Shown here in pieces: positions 1 through 12,073 of a stretch of DNA of 64,000 nt. The translations under genes and the position numbers were made by a program. Below the pieces are notes generated by a model. It was not told where the DNA came from. It made no database searches and was given only the letters and a program-made list of their open reading frames with translations. This DNA is from Ipomoea triloba (Eukaryota; Streptophyta; Magnoliopsida; Solanales; Convolvulaceae): assembly GCF_003576645.1 (NCBI RefSeq), contig NC_044924.1, forward strand, positions 25,509,757 to 25,573,756, read 5' to 3'. Within the stretch, counting starts at the first letter, position 1, and the number at the start of each line of letters is the position of its first letter.

Positions 1-3000
1 AAATTTTCTTGGAGGATCTCAACTTGACGCATTAAAGGAAAGATCAAAGTGATATATCCTCACCTCGAGAGAGGAACTTCACCCAAACTAGACAATGAAT
101 TTGGTCTTCGAGGACTGAAAAATGGCCTGCAAAACCTCTGTTACTACTTCCATGACTTTCTGCAGCTAAAGAGAAAATGACATGAGCTTACCAAAAATGT
201 TGAATTCCAGAGGAAGATAAGGGTTGCCATTTGGTTGTTGATCCTCTTGTTTGCAAGTGAAGGGTGTTTGAATCAGAGCTTAGGGCCACAAGCCCTGAAA
301 CAGCATAAGCCTGACCCTCAGTAAGCTCCACTTTCTGGGGAAGTCAATTAGCAAAACATGATAAAAAAACAGTATAAAGTATGTACTCGGCTGGAAATAT
401 CAGAATTGCAAGGATACCAGGAAAACTTATGAGATTTATTTGAAAATTTTCATTAACCTGTTCTTCAGTTGGATTCCAGATAGTAATTAAGCCATCTCGT
501 GTGGAATGCCCTTGTCGAGTACTTTTACTGGTTAATCCAACAACTCTAACTCGCATAAATGGAGTAACATCCCTTGTTTTAAGACCTGCAGCTTCTAGAG
601 CTCTGTCAAGAGATTTTTGTGTATGAGACTGCTTCTTGGCCTGTCATTAGAATTCACATTCTCAGCAACATCTTCTAGGAACAAAGAAACGGCAAATACA
701 AGAAGTCAACTCACCTCTAATTTAGCTTTATAAGAAGAAAATGAGTTTAGTTGTTCAAAAGTCATTTCTGCCATAAGAATGTCTGGTTCAGCTGCCGTCT
801 CAAGTATCTTTAAGAGTTTTGCCCCTTCTTCACTTTCATAATCATTGCCAATAAGGATATCTATGTTTGTGTTTTGAATTTCAGAGGCTATTCCCTCCGC
901 AACAATGGACCTTCTACTCCATCAGAGAAATAATTCTAATATCAATAGAAATTTCAAGATTGAAAGATAAGATACATTTCTTGATCATAATTTAAAAGCA
1001 TTCTCTTTGTCATTTTATTTTTGGTTCACCCGTGTGAGCCCAAGGGAGGGAGTTTTACAAACTAGTAAGCTACTGAACATTAAGATTTTGCTTACAAAAA
1101 ACTTTTGCAGCCAAGAACAAGAATATAGCTATTGAAAGATGATGGAAATTAGATATTACAGGAACTAAAAGAAAATGTTTCTATATATTTAGTATAATTT
1201 GTTGTGCGTGAATCAAGAACTGCTAAAGGAAAATCAGATATACCTTTGGTTATATTGATTTATTGCTTTAGCTTCCATCCTTTCATTCCTCACAATGAAT
1301 CCTCCATTACTTAATCTATGTAGTACCAAGCAGTAATCAGGCTCAGTGCAGTAAAGAAAATAATTTTCAAGTATGATAGGATATTGATTTACCTTTCTCT
1401 GTATAGAACAGGGTATATCCTAGAAATTCCAACCAATGTAATAGGGACTGCACCTCCAGAATCCTTGATAGAATTAAATGCTAGTGGAACACCTCTACCC
1501 TTACCTACAGACAAAGATACAAAGCAAAACTAGAATAGATGAAAAGAAAATTCTCTAGTACAGGTACATGGTTTTATGTGTACAAGTCAGTAATACTATT
1601 CTGTATTATGATTTAATAGTAGTTGCTTACAAAATCCTAAGCGGTCAGCCCAATGTGCTCTGTATGTACCATTTATATGCAGTACTAAACTAGTTTCCTT
1701 TGAGACCTGAAATTAAAGAGAATACCAAGGTTACTAGGTTAGAGAAATGATCATAGACAAAAGAAGAGTAGATATTGTGTAAGACCATCTCACATGAAAC
1801 GAAATACTTTTTAGGTAAAATGTAATACTTTTATGAATCCATAAAAAATATTACTCCGTACATTTTATCTAGAAAGTATTACATATCTCGCATAAGATGG
1901 TCTTACACAAGACTTATTCATAAAAGAAATTCAGTAAACCAACTTGATTAAAAGTTTAAGCGATAACCTCAAGTGGTGAAACGGGCCCCACCCAGCCACA
2001 TAGGCTAGCTCCCCAGATCTTCAGATGACAACATAAGATGTAAGCAAATGTGGCACCCCAGAAATTCAAGTTATGTGTGCATGATGAATTGAAGAAACCA
2101 TAACCAAGGGAATAGATGCAATACCCTGAGTTTTTGGCCCAAAAACAGTTTTTTGGCAGCTAACATCTTGGACAGTATTCCATCTAAAAGAGCAGTAATT
2201 GAATACCTGTTACATGAAACATGAGTTTTGAACAGTCAAGTACTGGAGCTCATAATATCTACTGATAGCACTTCACATACCACCCATCAGTTAGCTCTAT
2301 TTTTGAAGTTCTTTCTACCCCAACTGGCAATATAGGATGATCTTGAGGTCTAACTTTGGAGTCACAGACTGGATCAATGGAAGAAATGCACAACACCATC
2401 ATTGAAGAAGGTGGTGCATCACCTTCTAGAATTCTTTTAATTGCAGATCGATGACCATAATTTACTTCTCTCTCATATCTGCATGAAGAGGAATGAGTAA
2501 ATCATTGCTTAAACTAAGAAGTCCAAGAATATAGGGTAATAGGAATTTCAAATGTTAATAGAGGGTACCTATATTTTAACTCTTCCAGCACATTGGAGAA
2601 TGTCAGCAGTTTCCCAGAAAATTTAGCAGGAAAGCATCTTTCATAACATCCAAGTTTCCAAACAATCCACTTATAGTGATTTGCAGCCCACCTACAGTAG
2701 TGGAGAAAAACCATCAAACTATTAAATTTTTGGCACAAAATGTTAACAAGAAAGAAGATACATTTTGCTGATTAACATCCTATACTCCTATTGATCAATG
2801 AAAACCCTGCAATATATTAGGATACAAACAAAACTAAATGTCCAATACTTCAATAAGTTCATTCAGAGGAATTCATATTGTGCATTATCATTTAAAAGGA
2901 GAATATGAATAAATTACTCTCCTAAGTGCATGCTTGAAATGATACCATAGATTGTTTTGTACAACATTAACAAACAAAATAGTGTATGAAATTACACTTT

Positions 3001-5389
3001 AGAAAAGTATTGCTCTGAAGCCCCAAAATGAGAAAGCATTCGGTAAAAAGCCTCTATTCCAAGAACTCCCCGGCCAGATTCATCATGAAACACGTATGTT
3101 TCAGCAGTTGCCGGATTCATTGTCCTCACCTGATCTCCCACATTCACTAGCTAGATTCATAAGAACAGGAAACTTTAGCAGCAGAAATAGAAAAGCAGAA
3201 TCTAATTCTTCAACAGAATAAGTATTAAAGTTGATAGCACCTTGGTTTGTAAGCATGGGGGCTCTCCAACGTATTCCTTCATATACAATCGCACAACCTC
3301 AAAGGGGTACCGATCTGAAACCCTTTGTTTAAAGGAGGATTCTTTTGGCGCTAAATTCGACATTCCTATTAAGGTACATCCAGCTATACAAGTAAAAGAC
3401 AGATAGCAAACAGAATGAGGAAGTATGTACTAAGATTGTAATATGATTTACCATTAGGAATGACTGACATGTTCTTGTTCAGAGGGGGAGTAAATTTTGC
3501 TACTCGGGGCCTCTTGAAAGGAGAAACAGAATTCATCCTCCCAAGTCTCCTCGCCCCACCAAAATTTTGCTTGCCATCAGTATGTCCAAAGGCAATAGTG
3601 TTTGAGATATCAGTTAGCACCCTAATTGATGATCTTTCAAGCGGTGTAGGACTTGAAGCAATATCTTTTTCAGTAAAACTGATTGGTAGCATATTGGACT
3701 TTTGCTGTAAATGGTGTCGATGACGAGGAATGCCATTGTAAGACTGAATTGCACTGTCATCCGCAACTGCATCAAAATGCTTGATCAAGTTGTTTGCTGG
3801 ATGCATATTCTCTAAACTAGCAGATAATGGTCTTTTTTGTAGAGTCGACTTCAGTGGAGATGTAAACCTGCTGGAAGAACTTTTACCATTTGCTGAACAT
3901 TGATATGATGGAGTACATGGTTTACTTTTGTTTATTGAAAGGTTAGAGTTGGACTTCCTGTTGTCAGAAAATGAAAACAATGGAGAAGCTGCATCCTTCT
4001 CATCTAGGAAATTACTATGCTCTGTATCTCCAAGCAGGCTCTTTGCACGTTGCAATGCATCACTAGAAACTGAAATGGATCTCCCACCAGCTGTTTGAAA
4101 CTTGATTGCATGCGGTTTAGGAGAGAAGTGGAAAACGTTGGGATTAACCCCACCTGAGTTGGATTCTAACAAATTAAAATTTATGTCAGATGGGAACATC
4201 AGAATAGCTGGACGCATCAGAAGATTAAATGTTAGTCATACCCTCAGTCCTTCGTAAAGGAAATGAATTTTGCCAGCCAAAAGGATCATCAGCAGAAGCT
4301 GACAATTTGTTTGCCTGCTCAAGGTCTTGAAAAGTCTCAGTTTCTTCCAAGTTCAATAACTTTCTGGCTCTTACAAGACCTGCTGGTGATATAGTGACTG
4401 ATTTACCAGACCCCGTCTGAAACATTGAATTTGACATATTTGCTGCTTTCCCTGAGCTATTCTGGAAAGCAGGTTTTGATTGATTAATTGCATTATCTGA
4501 ACAAGTGGGTAACATAAGATTCTGAAACCCAGTTCCACTCTCCTCTCTACCATTTTCACCTGCAAAGGACATGCAATTTGAATGCTTACCTGCATATCTT
4601 GCACTAGTGCACTACAAACCTAAAACAGCTTTATAACAATATAACAAACTCTGTGATACAAGACAATAATGTTCAGTTCAATTCTTCAACACCTTCAGGT
4701 TTCTTTCAATTATTTGTATTGTTAAGATTTTAAATCCTTATTTCAATTTTCAAGCATTTATGCCTTCAATCTAGAGATATATTTATATGATAGGACAGAA
4801 AAGAGCGAATCGCAGCACAAGCGCAACCCAAAGACTGCACAAATTGGTACTCTACACAAAACAGATGAAATTCCCTTGGAATCCAGGCATCTCAAAGTAT
4901 TGGACTCGTAACTTTTGCAATTACCAATTACTATATTCCATAATAAATAAATAAATAATACCACGTATTACGTTAAATTGCAGAAGGAATTCGGAATCAG
5001 GACAAAGAGTGCACCTTCTTCATCCCGAAGAATGGATAGCGCCTTGGCTATGGAGGATTGCTTTACTGCCATGGGTTTCTCCGACCCGTCTAGGAAAATA
5101 GAAACCTTCTCCGAGGCCGAATTCCCATTAGAATTCTCCATTAACTTTGCACATCCTACACAATATATGACCAAATATAGGCACAAAATTTGGAAGTTCT
5201 AAGTTAATGGATGTAGAGAGAGCAGAAACATGTGGTACCTTGACGACGCAAGAGATCCGCCATGGAGGGAAGGCAATGAGAGTCCAGAGGGGGCATTGGA
5301 GCAAGGACGCCGCTTGAAGACGGTTGTTGATCAGACATTTGCCATCGGAAAGTGTTTCCGGCATCGGAATGAATCTGCCACGTCGGCAT
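1..5389 (-). CDS. BRCA2: BRCA2 homologue, 5' part (3' end beyond window)
   Basis: Plant BRCA2 loads RAD51 onto single-stranded DNA during homologous recombination in the nucleus. Seventeen exons can be joined in frame: 5239-5389, 5015-5155, 4242-4559, 3452-4165, 3241-3365, 2996-3150, 2569-2691, 2281-2478, 2125-2206, 1968-2018, 1631-1706, 1393-1504, 1244-1315, 715-913, 458-640, 192-334, 64-126 (2906 nt, 968 full codons). The start MPTWQ was chosen because plant homologues begin MSTWQ; an in-frame upstream ATG exists at about 5452. BRC repeats: FQTGSGKSVTIS at residues 144-172 and FQTAGGRSISVS at 226-249 are good; one at about 73-95 has FLDG in place of FxTG/A; a half repeat FQNSSGKA lies at 129. 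The helical domain (NHYKWIVWKLGCYE, VLEELKYRYERE) and the OB-fold region (LTDGWYS, GQKLR, YRAHWADRLGF, PFMRVRVVGLT) follow. The intron between exons 3 and 4 is only 76 nt. By comparison with a plant protein of about 1150 residues, the last 150-200 residues lie left of base 1. No internal stop was found in the joined frame. Confidence 0.94.
1775..1910. repeat. Short foldback (MITE-like) in a BRCA2 intron
   Basis: The ends ttgtgtaagaccatct and agatggtcttacacaa are inverted copies, and the interior also pairs (aagtattac against gtaatactt). The element lies in the intron between BRCA2 exons 10 and 11 and contains tactccgta. No target duplication was established. Confidence 0.7.
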
Positions 5390-5780
5390 TTCCCGGCGAA
5401 GTCTAGGCCCTAGGGTTGAGAAGTTGACAGAGGTTTGTTCCCTGAGTTTCAAGTGCTATTTTTCGTATTCAGTGTTATAGCTGAAATGTTAAAGGAAGCG
5501 GGAAATTTCGAAGACGAAAAGGTGTGGCGCCATCTTCCTTTTCTCTTGGGTCATGGCCCACGGGCCACGGGCGAGGCACTTGGTGTGTTGGTTGCATGAG
5601 ACTTGTGTAGACATGTAATTACGGTTCGGTTCCGCTTTTGAACTGACAATTCTTGATTTTGAATCGGTGGTTCCGGTTTTATCTAATTATTTTTTATTTT
5701 TAAAATAGTTTAAATTCAACAAACTTTTTTAAAATTTTTTCATTCTAATTTTTTTTTAAATCGTTATATCAAATATTTAA
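5390..5780. other. BRCA2 upstream region
   Basis: This is the region 5' of the BRCA2 start on the minus strand and should hold the 5' UTR and promoter. The part next to the gene (5390-5640) is GC-richer and then gives way to AT-rich DNA. The 9-bp target duplication of the next element ends it. No clear promoter element was recognised. Confidence 0.4.
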
Positions 5781-6301
5781 GGGAAAATGTACAAATAAGT
5801 CATCAAACTATTTAAGAATTAGTAATTTTAATGCACGAACTTAGAAAAAAGTTGTAATTAACATTTTTAGCAGGTTACTATCAGGTTGCTACTAATTTGA
5901 ATTGTCACGTGTAATCATATTTTGAGAATATGTACAAATAGATCATTGAACTATTTAGAAAACAAATATAAAAAATATATTTTGTTTAATAATAATGTAC
6001 ACAAGTTTTATCAAATTTTAATTGTTAACTATTTCCAAGTTCTTGGATTAATCTAGATTTTTTTTGAGTTCATTGGCTTAATTGTTATTTTCTAAATAGT
6101 TCGATAGTCTATTTGTGCCTATTCTCAAAATATGATTACACGTGGCAATTAAAATCATCAGCAACCGGATAGTAACCTTTTTAAAATGTTAATTGCAACT
6201 TCTTTTTTTCCGAATTCGTGGATTAATTTGGAGCTTTTTTTAGTTCAATTGCTTAATTGCTAATTCTCATGTAGTTTGATGGCTTATTTGTACCTTTTCC
6301 C
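5781..6301. mobile_element. Mutator-like foldback MITE with 9-bp TSD
   Basis: The termini gggaaaatgtacaaataagt and the inverted copy ending gtaccttttccc bound a 521-bp element with long imperfect inverted arms. It is flanked by the perfect 9-bp repeat aatatttaa (5772-5780 and 6302-6310), the size typical of Mutator-like transposition. It has no coding capacity. Confidence 0.88.
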
Positions 6302-6782
6302 AATATTTAAATTTTAAAGTTAAACTACAAAAATAAAAATATTTGTTATAGTTAAACTTTAATTTGTTATTTATTTTTTTTTAATACTCATGATTTTTTA
6401 CAATGTAGTACGGAGTATTTGTTATATACTTTTTCAAACATTTTCAACCCAAAGAATCTAAGTCCTCACCATCGAGATTCGAACATATGACCACCCATTT
6501 GAAATGATAACGGGGATATCATTACACTACATAGTAGTTGGCTTGTTATTTAAAGTTTAAACTTTAATCAAATAATAGTTAAACTTTAATCAAATGATTG
6601 TTATTTAAACTTTACTCAAATAATAGTTAAATTTTTAATTGTTATTTTTTTTTATTTGGAATCGGAACCAGAATCCTTTTATAGAGTGTATTTAAATTTT
6701 TGGCCATTCAATCTCACATCTCAATGGTGCGTGGGGGTTCACATGTTCACATGATAGCAATTGTTCACACCTGAAATGGACC

Positions 6783-6819
<37 letters not shown>

Positions 6820-6830
6820 CTTGCCACTAA
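6302..6830. other. AT-rich intergenic DNA ending in a (TA)n run
   Basis: No gene is seen. There is a degenerate tRNA-like B-box on the minus strand (gagattcgaac, about 6474) that may be a worn SINE, short repeats of ttaaactttaatcaaat, and a TA dinucleotide run at about 6785-6818 where the LINE remnant stops. Confidence 0.5.
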
Positions 6831-8033
6831 AGATGGGAGCTTAGTTAGGAAACTCCAGGTCTGCTTCCTATCATTGTCAAATTAAAAGCTCTTAGATCCT
6901 TGAAACCCAAACCACCCAACCTTTTAGGAACACATAAACAGATAAACTATCTCATGCCCTCTAATGGATCCCTTTCTCATTACCTGAACCCCACAGATTC
7001 ATAGACCTTTCAATTGACAAACATACAGGCTCTGGGAGTAAGAAAATACCCATAGAAAAGGTAGGCATTGCTTGAGCCTCGCTTTTCAAAAGAATTTTCT
7101 TACCTGCATGTGAGATAAGCTTCTTATTCCGTGATTCTATGTTTGATCTTATCCTCAATGTATGAGAAAGCTGCTCTTTTGTTCCTACCTACAAAGGAAG
7201 GTAAACCCAAATATTTCCCAAAATTGGGAGCTTGGGTTACACCCAAAACTAACACCACCTCCTCCCTATCATTCACATTTGTATTCCTGCTAAAGCACAC
7301 ACTTGACTTGTGAAATTTCACAACCTGCCCAGACATATCTTCATAAACATTAAGACATTGCTTGATAAGACCTGCTTCCTAGGCATTTGCCTAAAAAAAA
7401 TAAGAGACTGTCATCTGCGAATAACAAATGAGAAATAGGGGGCCCACTTGGCCACCCTATAACCATGAAAATAACCATGAAAAGAACCATGAGCTACAGC
7501 TTGCTGTAGCAATAAAGAGAGCCCCTCTGCACAGATAATGAACACATATGAGGAAAGGAAGTCACCATGTCTAAGTCCCCGGTTAGGAGTAACTTGCTCA
7601 ATATTTTCACCATTAACCAAAAAGCTATAAGATATCGAAGTGACACAAATCATAACCAAATTCACCCATTCGACTGCAAACCCCAAAGCTAGTAACATCT
7701 TACGGAGGCTCCATACGCTCATAAGCCTTAGCCATATCTAACTCGAGAGCCCCCCAACCAATCGCCTCACACTGTTTCCTGTTCAGATAATGGCTAATTT
7801 CTAAAGCACTTTGAGACTCAGAGATTACATCCCCTAACATAGGCTTCATCCTATTAGCAATCATTTTAGTCATAATCTTATAGACAACATTACACAAGGC
7901 AAAAGGCCTGAGATTAGACACCAATTCCGGGCACTTCTTTTTAGTGATAAGAACAACATTAGTATCATTAAGGCTATCCGAAAAAAGAGCAAGTACTAAG
8001 GAAATTTATCACAAAAGACGAGACATCCCCCAA

Positions 8034-9161
8034 CTATATCCCAAAAATACTGATAAAATCCCGAGTTCATCCCATCAGGAGGACCAGGAGCTTTATCAAG
8101 GAACATGGAAACAAAGCAGACTTAACTTCTCTAATACAAAAAACCGAAGGAGGGTGTCATTCTGACTTTGGAAAACATGAGGTGTAATAGTACCAGTAAA
8201 AGAATTTGCAGCGGAAGAACAATTAGAGGAGAAGATATCATCAAAATAATTTAGCACAACAAATTTCAAGTTATCATCCTCCACTATATCCCAAAAATAC
8301 TGATAAAATCCCGAGCTCATCCCATCAGGAGGACCAGGAGCTTTATCAAGGAACATGGAAACAAAGCAGACTTAACTTCTCTAATACAAAAAACCGAAGG
8401 AGGGTGTCATTCTGACTTTGGAAAACATGAGGTGTAATAGTACCAGTAAAAGAATTTGCAGCGGAAGAACAATTAGAGGAGAAGATATCATCAAAATAAT
8501 TTAGCACAACAAATTTCAAGTTATCATCCTCCACAAAATAATTTAGCACAACAAATTTCAAGTTATCATCCTCCACTATATCCCAAAAATACTGATAAAA
8601 TCCCGAGCTCATCCCATCAGGAGGACCAGGAGCTTTATCAAGGAACATGGAAAACAAAGCAGACTTAACTTCTCTAATACAAAAAACCGAAGGAGGGTGT
8701 CATTCTGACTTTGGAAAACATGAGGTGTAATAGTACCAGTAAAAGAATGACTTTGGAAAACATGAGGTGTAATAGTACCAGTAAAAGAATTTGCAGCGGA
8801 AGAACAATTAGAGGAGAAGATATCATCAAAATAATTTAGCACAACAAATTTCAAGTTATCATCCTCCACAAAATAATTTAGCACAACAAATTTCAAGTTA
8901 TCATCCTCCACTATATCCCAAAAATACTGATAAAATCCCGAGCTCATCCCATCAGGAGGACCAGGAGCTTTATCAAGGAACATGGAAAACAAAGCAGACT
9001 TAACTTCTCTAATACAAAAAACCGAAGGAGGGTGTCATTCTGACTTTGGAAAACATGAGGTGTAATAGTACCAGTAAAAGAATTTGCAGCGGAAGAACAA
9101 TTAGAGGAGAAGATATCATCAAAATAATTTAGCACAACAAATTTCAAGTTATCATCCTCCA
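8034..9161. repeat. Four tandem copies of a ~250-bp LINE segment
   Basis: Copies begin with ctatatcccaaaaatactg at 8034, 8284, 8576 and 8911. The basic unit is 250 bp. The second and third copies carry extra partial duplications of about 42 bp: caaaataatttagcac repeated at 8533-8575 and again in copy 3, and gactttggaaaacatgagg repeated near 8748. The copies are almost identical, so the expansion is far younger than the LINE, or it is an assembly error. The repeated part encodes the start of the reverse transcriptase domain and its linker. Confidence 0.92.
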
Positions 9162-10787
9162 CCCAGGCACAAGTCTCATCCTTTAACCTAGAGAGAGTAT
9201 TTTTCTTTTTACGAGCAAAAGCATACATGTGAAAGAACTTAGTATTGGCATCAGCTCCTCTCAACCAGTGTTGCTTGGCTCTCTACCTTCAAAAAGCATC
9301 CTCCTGGCCTCCAACCAGCACAATTGCGTCTCAATACGTTGAAACTCTACCAAAGATGTAGGGTCCCTAAGACCCTTCAGGTACAATTGTTCATTGCGGA
9401 GATTTTTTATTGTTCACCAAACTTGTGGAAATGGTCCCCTCCCCAACGTAACAGATGGTCCCCACAATGTTAAAGACAACCTAATAAACCACTTTCATTA
9501 CTCTCCTAACAAGCCTCCCCCACTAGCCCTCTACACCCGTCGTCTACACTAGTACAAAAAAAGATCATAAAACACTGACTTTTAGCTACTGCTCTTGTAA
9601 GAACGGTAGTGTATTCCTAAAAAAAAAATACGCAGTGACAATTTTGTAAATAATTGAAGAATAATCCACCACTATTGTTTGATGCAACAGATGCTGTTTA
9701 AAAAAACGCGTTTTATATTCCCTTGGAACGGTGGCGAAAAGTAAATTAAAAATTAAAAAAAAATAGATTAACATTTCGCTACCATTTCTACAAGAAACTG
9801 TAGCGGAATGTTCATTACTAAAAAAATAATAAAATTCCAACCAAAAATTAAACCAGATCTGCGCAGCATTTCCTCCCAAAAATTAAATCAGATCTACTGT
9901 TTCCCTTCAATCTGCAACAGCCACGATCGTCCACCGTAGCCACCACCATCGGCCGCCATTTCCGCCTCCACCGCACCCACCACCGTCCGCCATTTATGCC
10001 TCCACCGCAGTCACCACCGCCCGCCATTGAAGCCACCACCTTCCTTCACCAGATATGCGCAGGTACCACCGTGTTGCAGCCACCACCGTCCGCAAGTTGG
10101 TTTTTTTATTTTTATTTTTTTAATTTTTGGTTAATAATATATTAATGTTTTATTATTATATTAATAAATTAATAAATGTGATGTTTTATGATTTTAGAAA
10201 TTTTATTTTGAATTTATTTTAATTTGTTATTAATTTTTAGTTTTATATATTGTTCTATGTGAAAGAATATGAATTTTGATGAATATATGTTATATATTAA
10301 TGTTTGAATGTGAATATTAGATATTTATAAAGTAATGTTTATTAAATAGAAAATATAATCCATAAAAACAATAATAAGTCATATAAATAATATTATATAA
10401 AATTTTGGTAGAGTAATTAAAATACATTCTACTCTATTAGCTAGTAAGTATATAATAACATTAAGAGGAATATTTACTTTTATTTTCATTCTTTACCTTG
10501 ATGATAATATTAAGAACATTATTAAAGGAATATTTATTTTTATTTTCATTCTATATGCTCATGCTCGCATCGATCATCATCTTGTCAGATACTAAAAACA
10601 TTATTTGAGATTGTTCTTTTTGAGGACAATGGCAACCAGTGGAATCTCAACAGACCAATGCTTGGCTTGATTCTTATTAGTCAACAGGTGGTTGTTCATA
10701 GTTCTATGCCTACTTTTGTAAAGTTGTACTCCCTATTAGTTAATTAATTACAAACTATATACTAAAAGAAAATTGCTTACATTTTCG

Positions 10788-11338
10788 AGTTAATTCCAAC
10801 AATGGTCCTCCGACTATGTTGATTTTCCAAAATTAGTCCCCGACTTTTAATTTGGACAATTTAAGTCCCTTGACTTTCAAATTCTTTCCAATGTTAGTCC
10901 TTTCGTCAAATTTTGGTTAAGTTGAGGTCAAATCAAGGGGTAGAATTGTCCGTTTACCTGTATAGTGTATTATTACTTGTATTTCTCATGTCCTATACGG
11001 TATATATATGAATATATATCAGTTGAAGAGACTTCGACTGAGATTATATGGCTTCGATTGAGACTTTCACTGAGATTATATGGCTTCGATTGAGACTTTC
11101 ACTGAGATTATATTCATATATACAGCGTATAGGATAGGAGAAATACGAGTAATAATACACTAAATAGGTGAACAGACAATTTAACCCCTTCATTTGACCT
11201 CTATTTAACCAAAATTTGACGAAAGGACCAACATTGGAAAGAATTTGAAAGTCAAGGGACCTAAATTGTCAAAATTAAAAGTCGGGGACTAATTTTGGAA
11301 AATCAACATAGTCGGAGGACCATTGCTGGAATTAACTC
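10788..11338. mobile_element. Foldback MITE nested in the CACTA element
   Basis: Arms of about 225 bp begin gagttaattccaacaatggt and end with the inverted ggaattaactc. The direct repeat ttttc flanks it (10783-10787, 11339-11343); a full 9-bp duplication is not evident. The loop has a 32-bp tandem repeat (actgagattatatggcttcg..., about 2.5 copies at 11038-11113). The arms contain gtcc at 10805, 10836, 10865 and 10897. Confidence 0.82.
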
Positions 11339-11625
11339 TTTTCCCACCATAAATCCTAAACAATAATGCACGAGTCTTGCACTGTCTTCAACAGTGCATA
11401 GGATCACTAAAATGCTCATAAACATTTCCTAAGCATAATTTAGTCCAAAGTTCATGAAACTATATCTCTGGACAGTTTGGGGGAGTATCATGGTGTTTGT
11501 AAACTCATCTTGCTTTTGGTTTTTGATTCTCCTTGACCTACTAATCTTATATATTTAAGTTTTAGTGTGATATTTTGAATTATAAAAAATTGTTTAAATT
11601 ATTAAAATATATATGTATTTTATAG

Positions 11626-11905
11626 TGCCAGATACAACTAGAACATGTTGAGTGTGGATATTATGTCATGCGATACATGCTTGACATCGTGACAAAATAT
11701 TCATATGTTGATCGTTTGGATGAGGTAAGTAAATTTAAATATAATAAAATTATGTATAGTTAAATTATATTTATTAATTAACACTTTTAATAATTTTATT
11801 AATTATATTATTTTGTAGGCATTTGAAAGCAATAGTCCGTATTCTATCGACAACATAAATGAGATTCGAAAGCAATGGACAAAATACTTCTTCTCCAGTG
11901 CGTGT
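11626..11905 (+). pseudogene. Ulp1/SENP-type cysteine protease C-terminal fragment inside the CACTA element
   Basis: Two exon-like pieces, 11626-11724 and from 11819, join in frame with good GT-AG borders (gag|gtaagt, ttgtag|gca). The peptide reads CQIQLEHVECGYYVMRYM in the first piece and NEIRKQWTKYFFS in the second. ECGYYVM matches the active-site Cys block of the Ulp1 deSUMOylase family, with Gln a few residues upstream. The N-terminal His and Asp blocks are not seen, so this is a captured or degenerate fragment. Ulp1-like domains are known in plant CACTA and Mutator elements. Confidence 0.75.
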
Positions 11906-12009
11906 AACTTTTGTTTTATTAATAAAACTATTGTGTTTTAATTTTAAGATAGTATTGTGTTTTGATGATATATATTATTGTATTAAAGTGTGATGATATA
12001 AAGTACTAT

Positions 12010-12018
12010 CTTTTGATG

Positions 12019-12072
<54 letters not shown>
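12010..12072. repeat. (TA)n microsatellite
   Basis: An uninterrupted TA run of about 50 bases lies inside the CACTA element. Confidence 0.9.

Positions 12073-12073
<1 letters not shown>

Noticed and set aside
4580..4625. A tiny extra BRCA2 exon between exons 2 and 3
   Set aside because: Splice-like borders exist (ctag|tgcaagatatgcag|gtaagc), but inclusion breaks the phase, whereas joining exon 2 to exon 3 directly keeps it.
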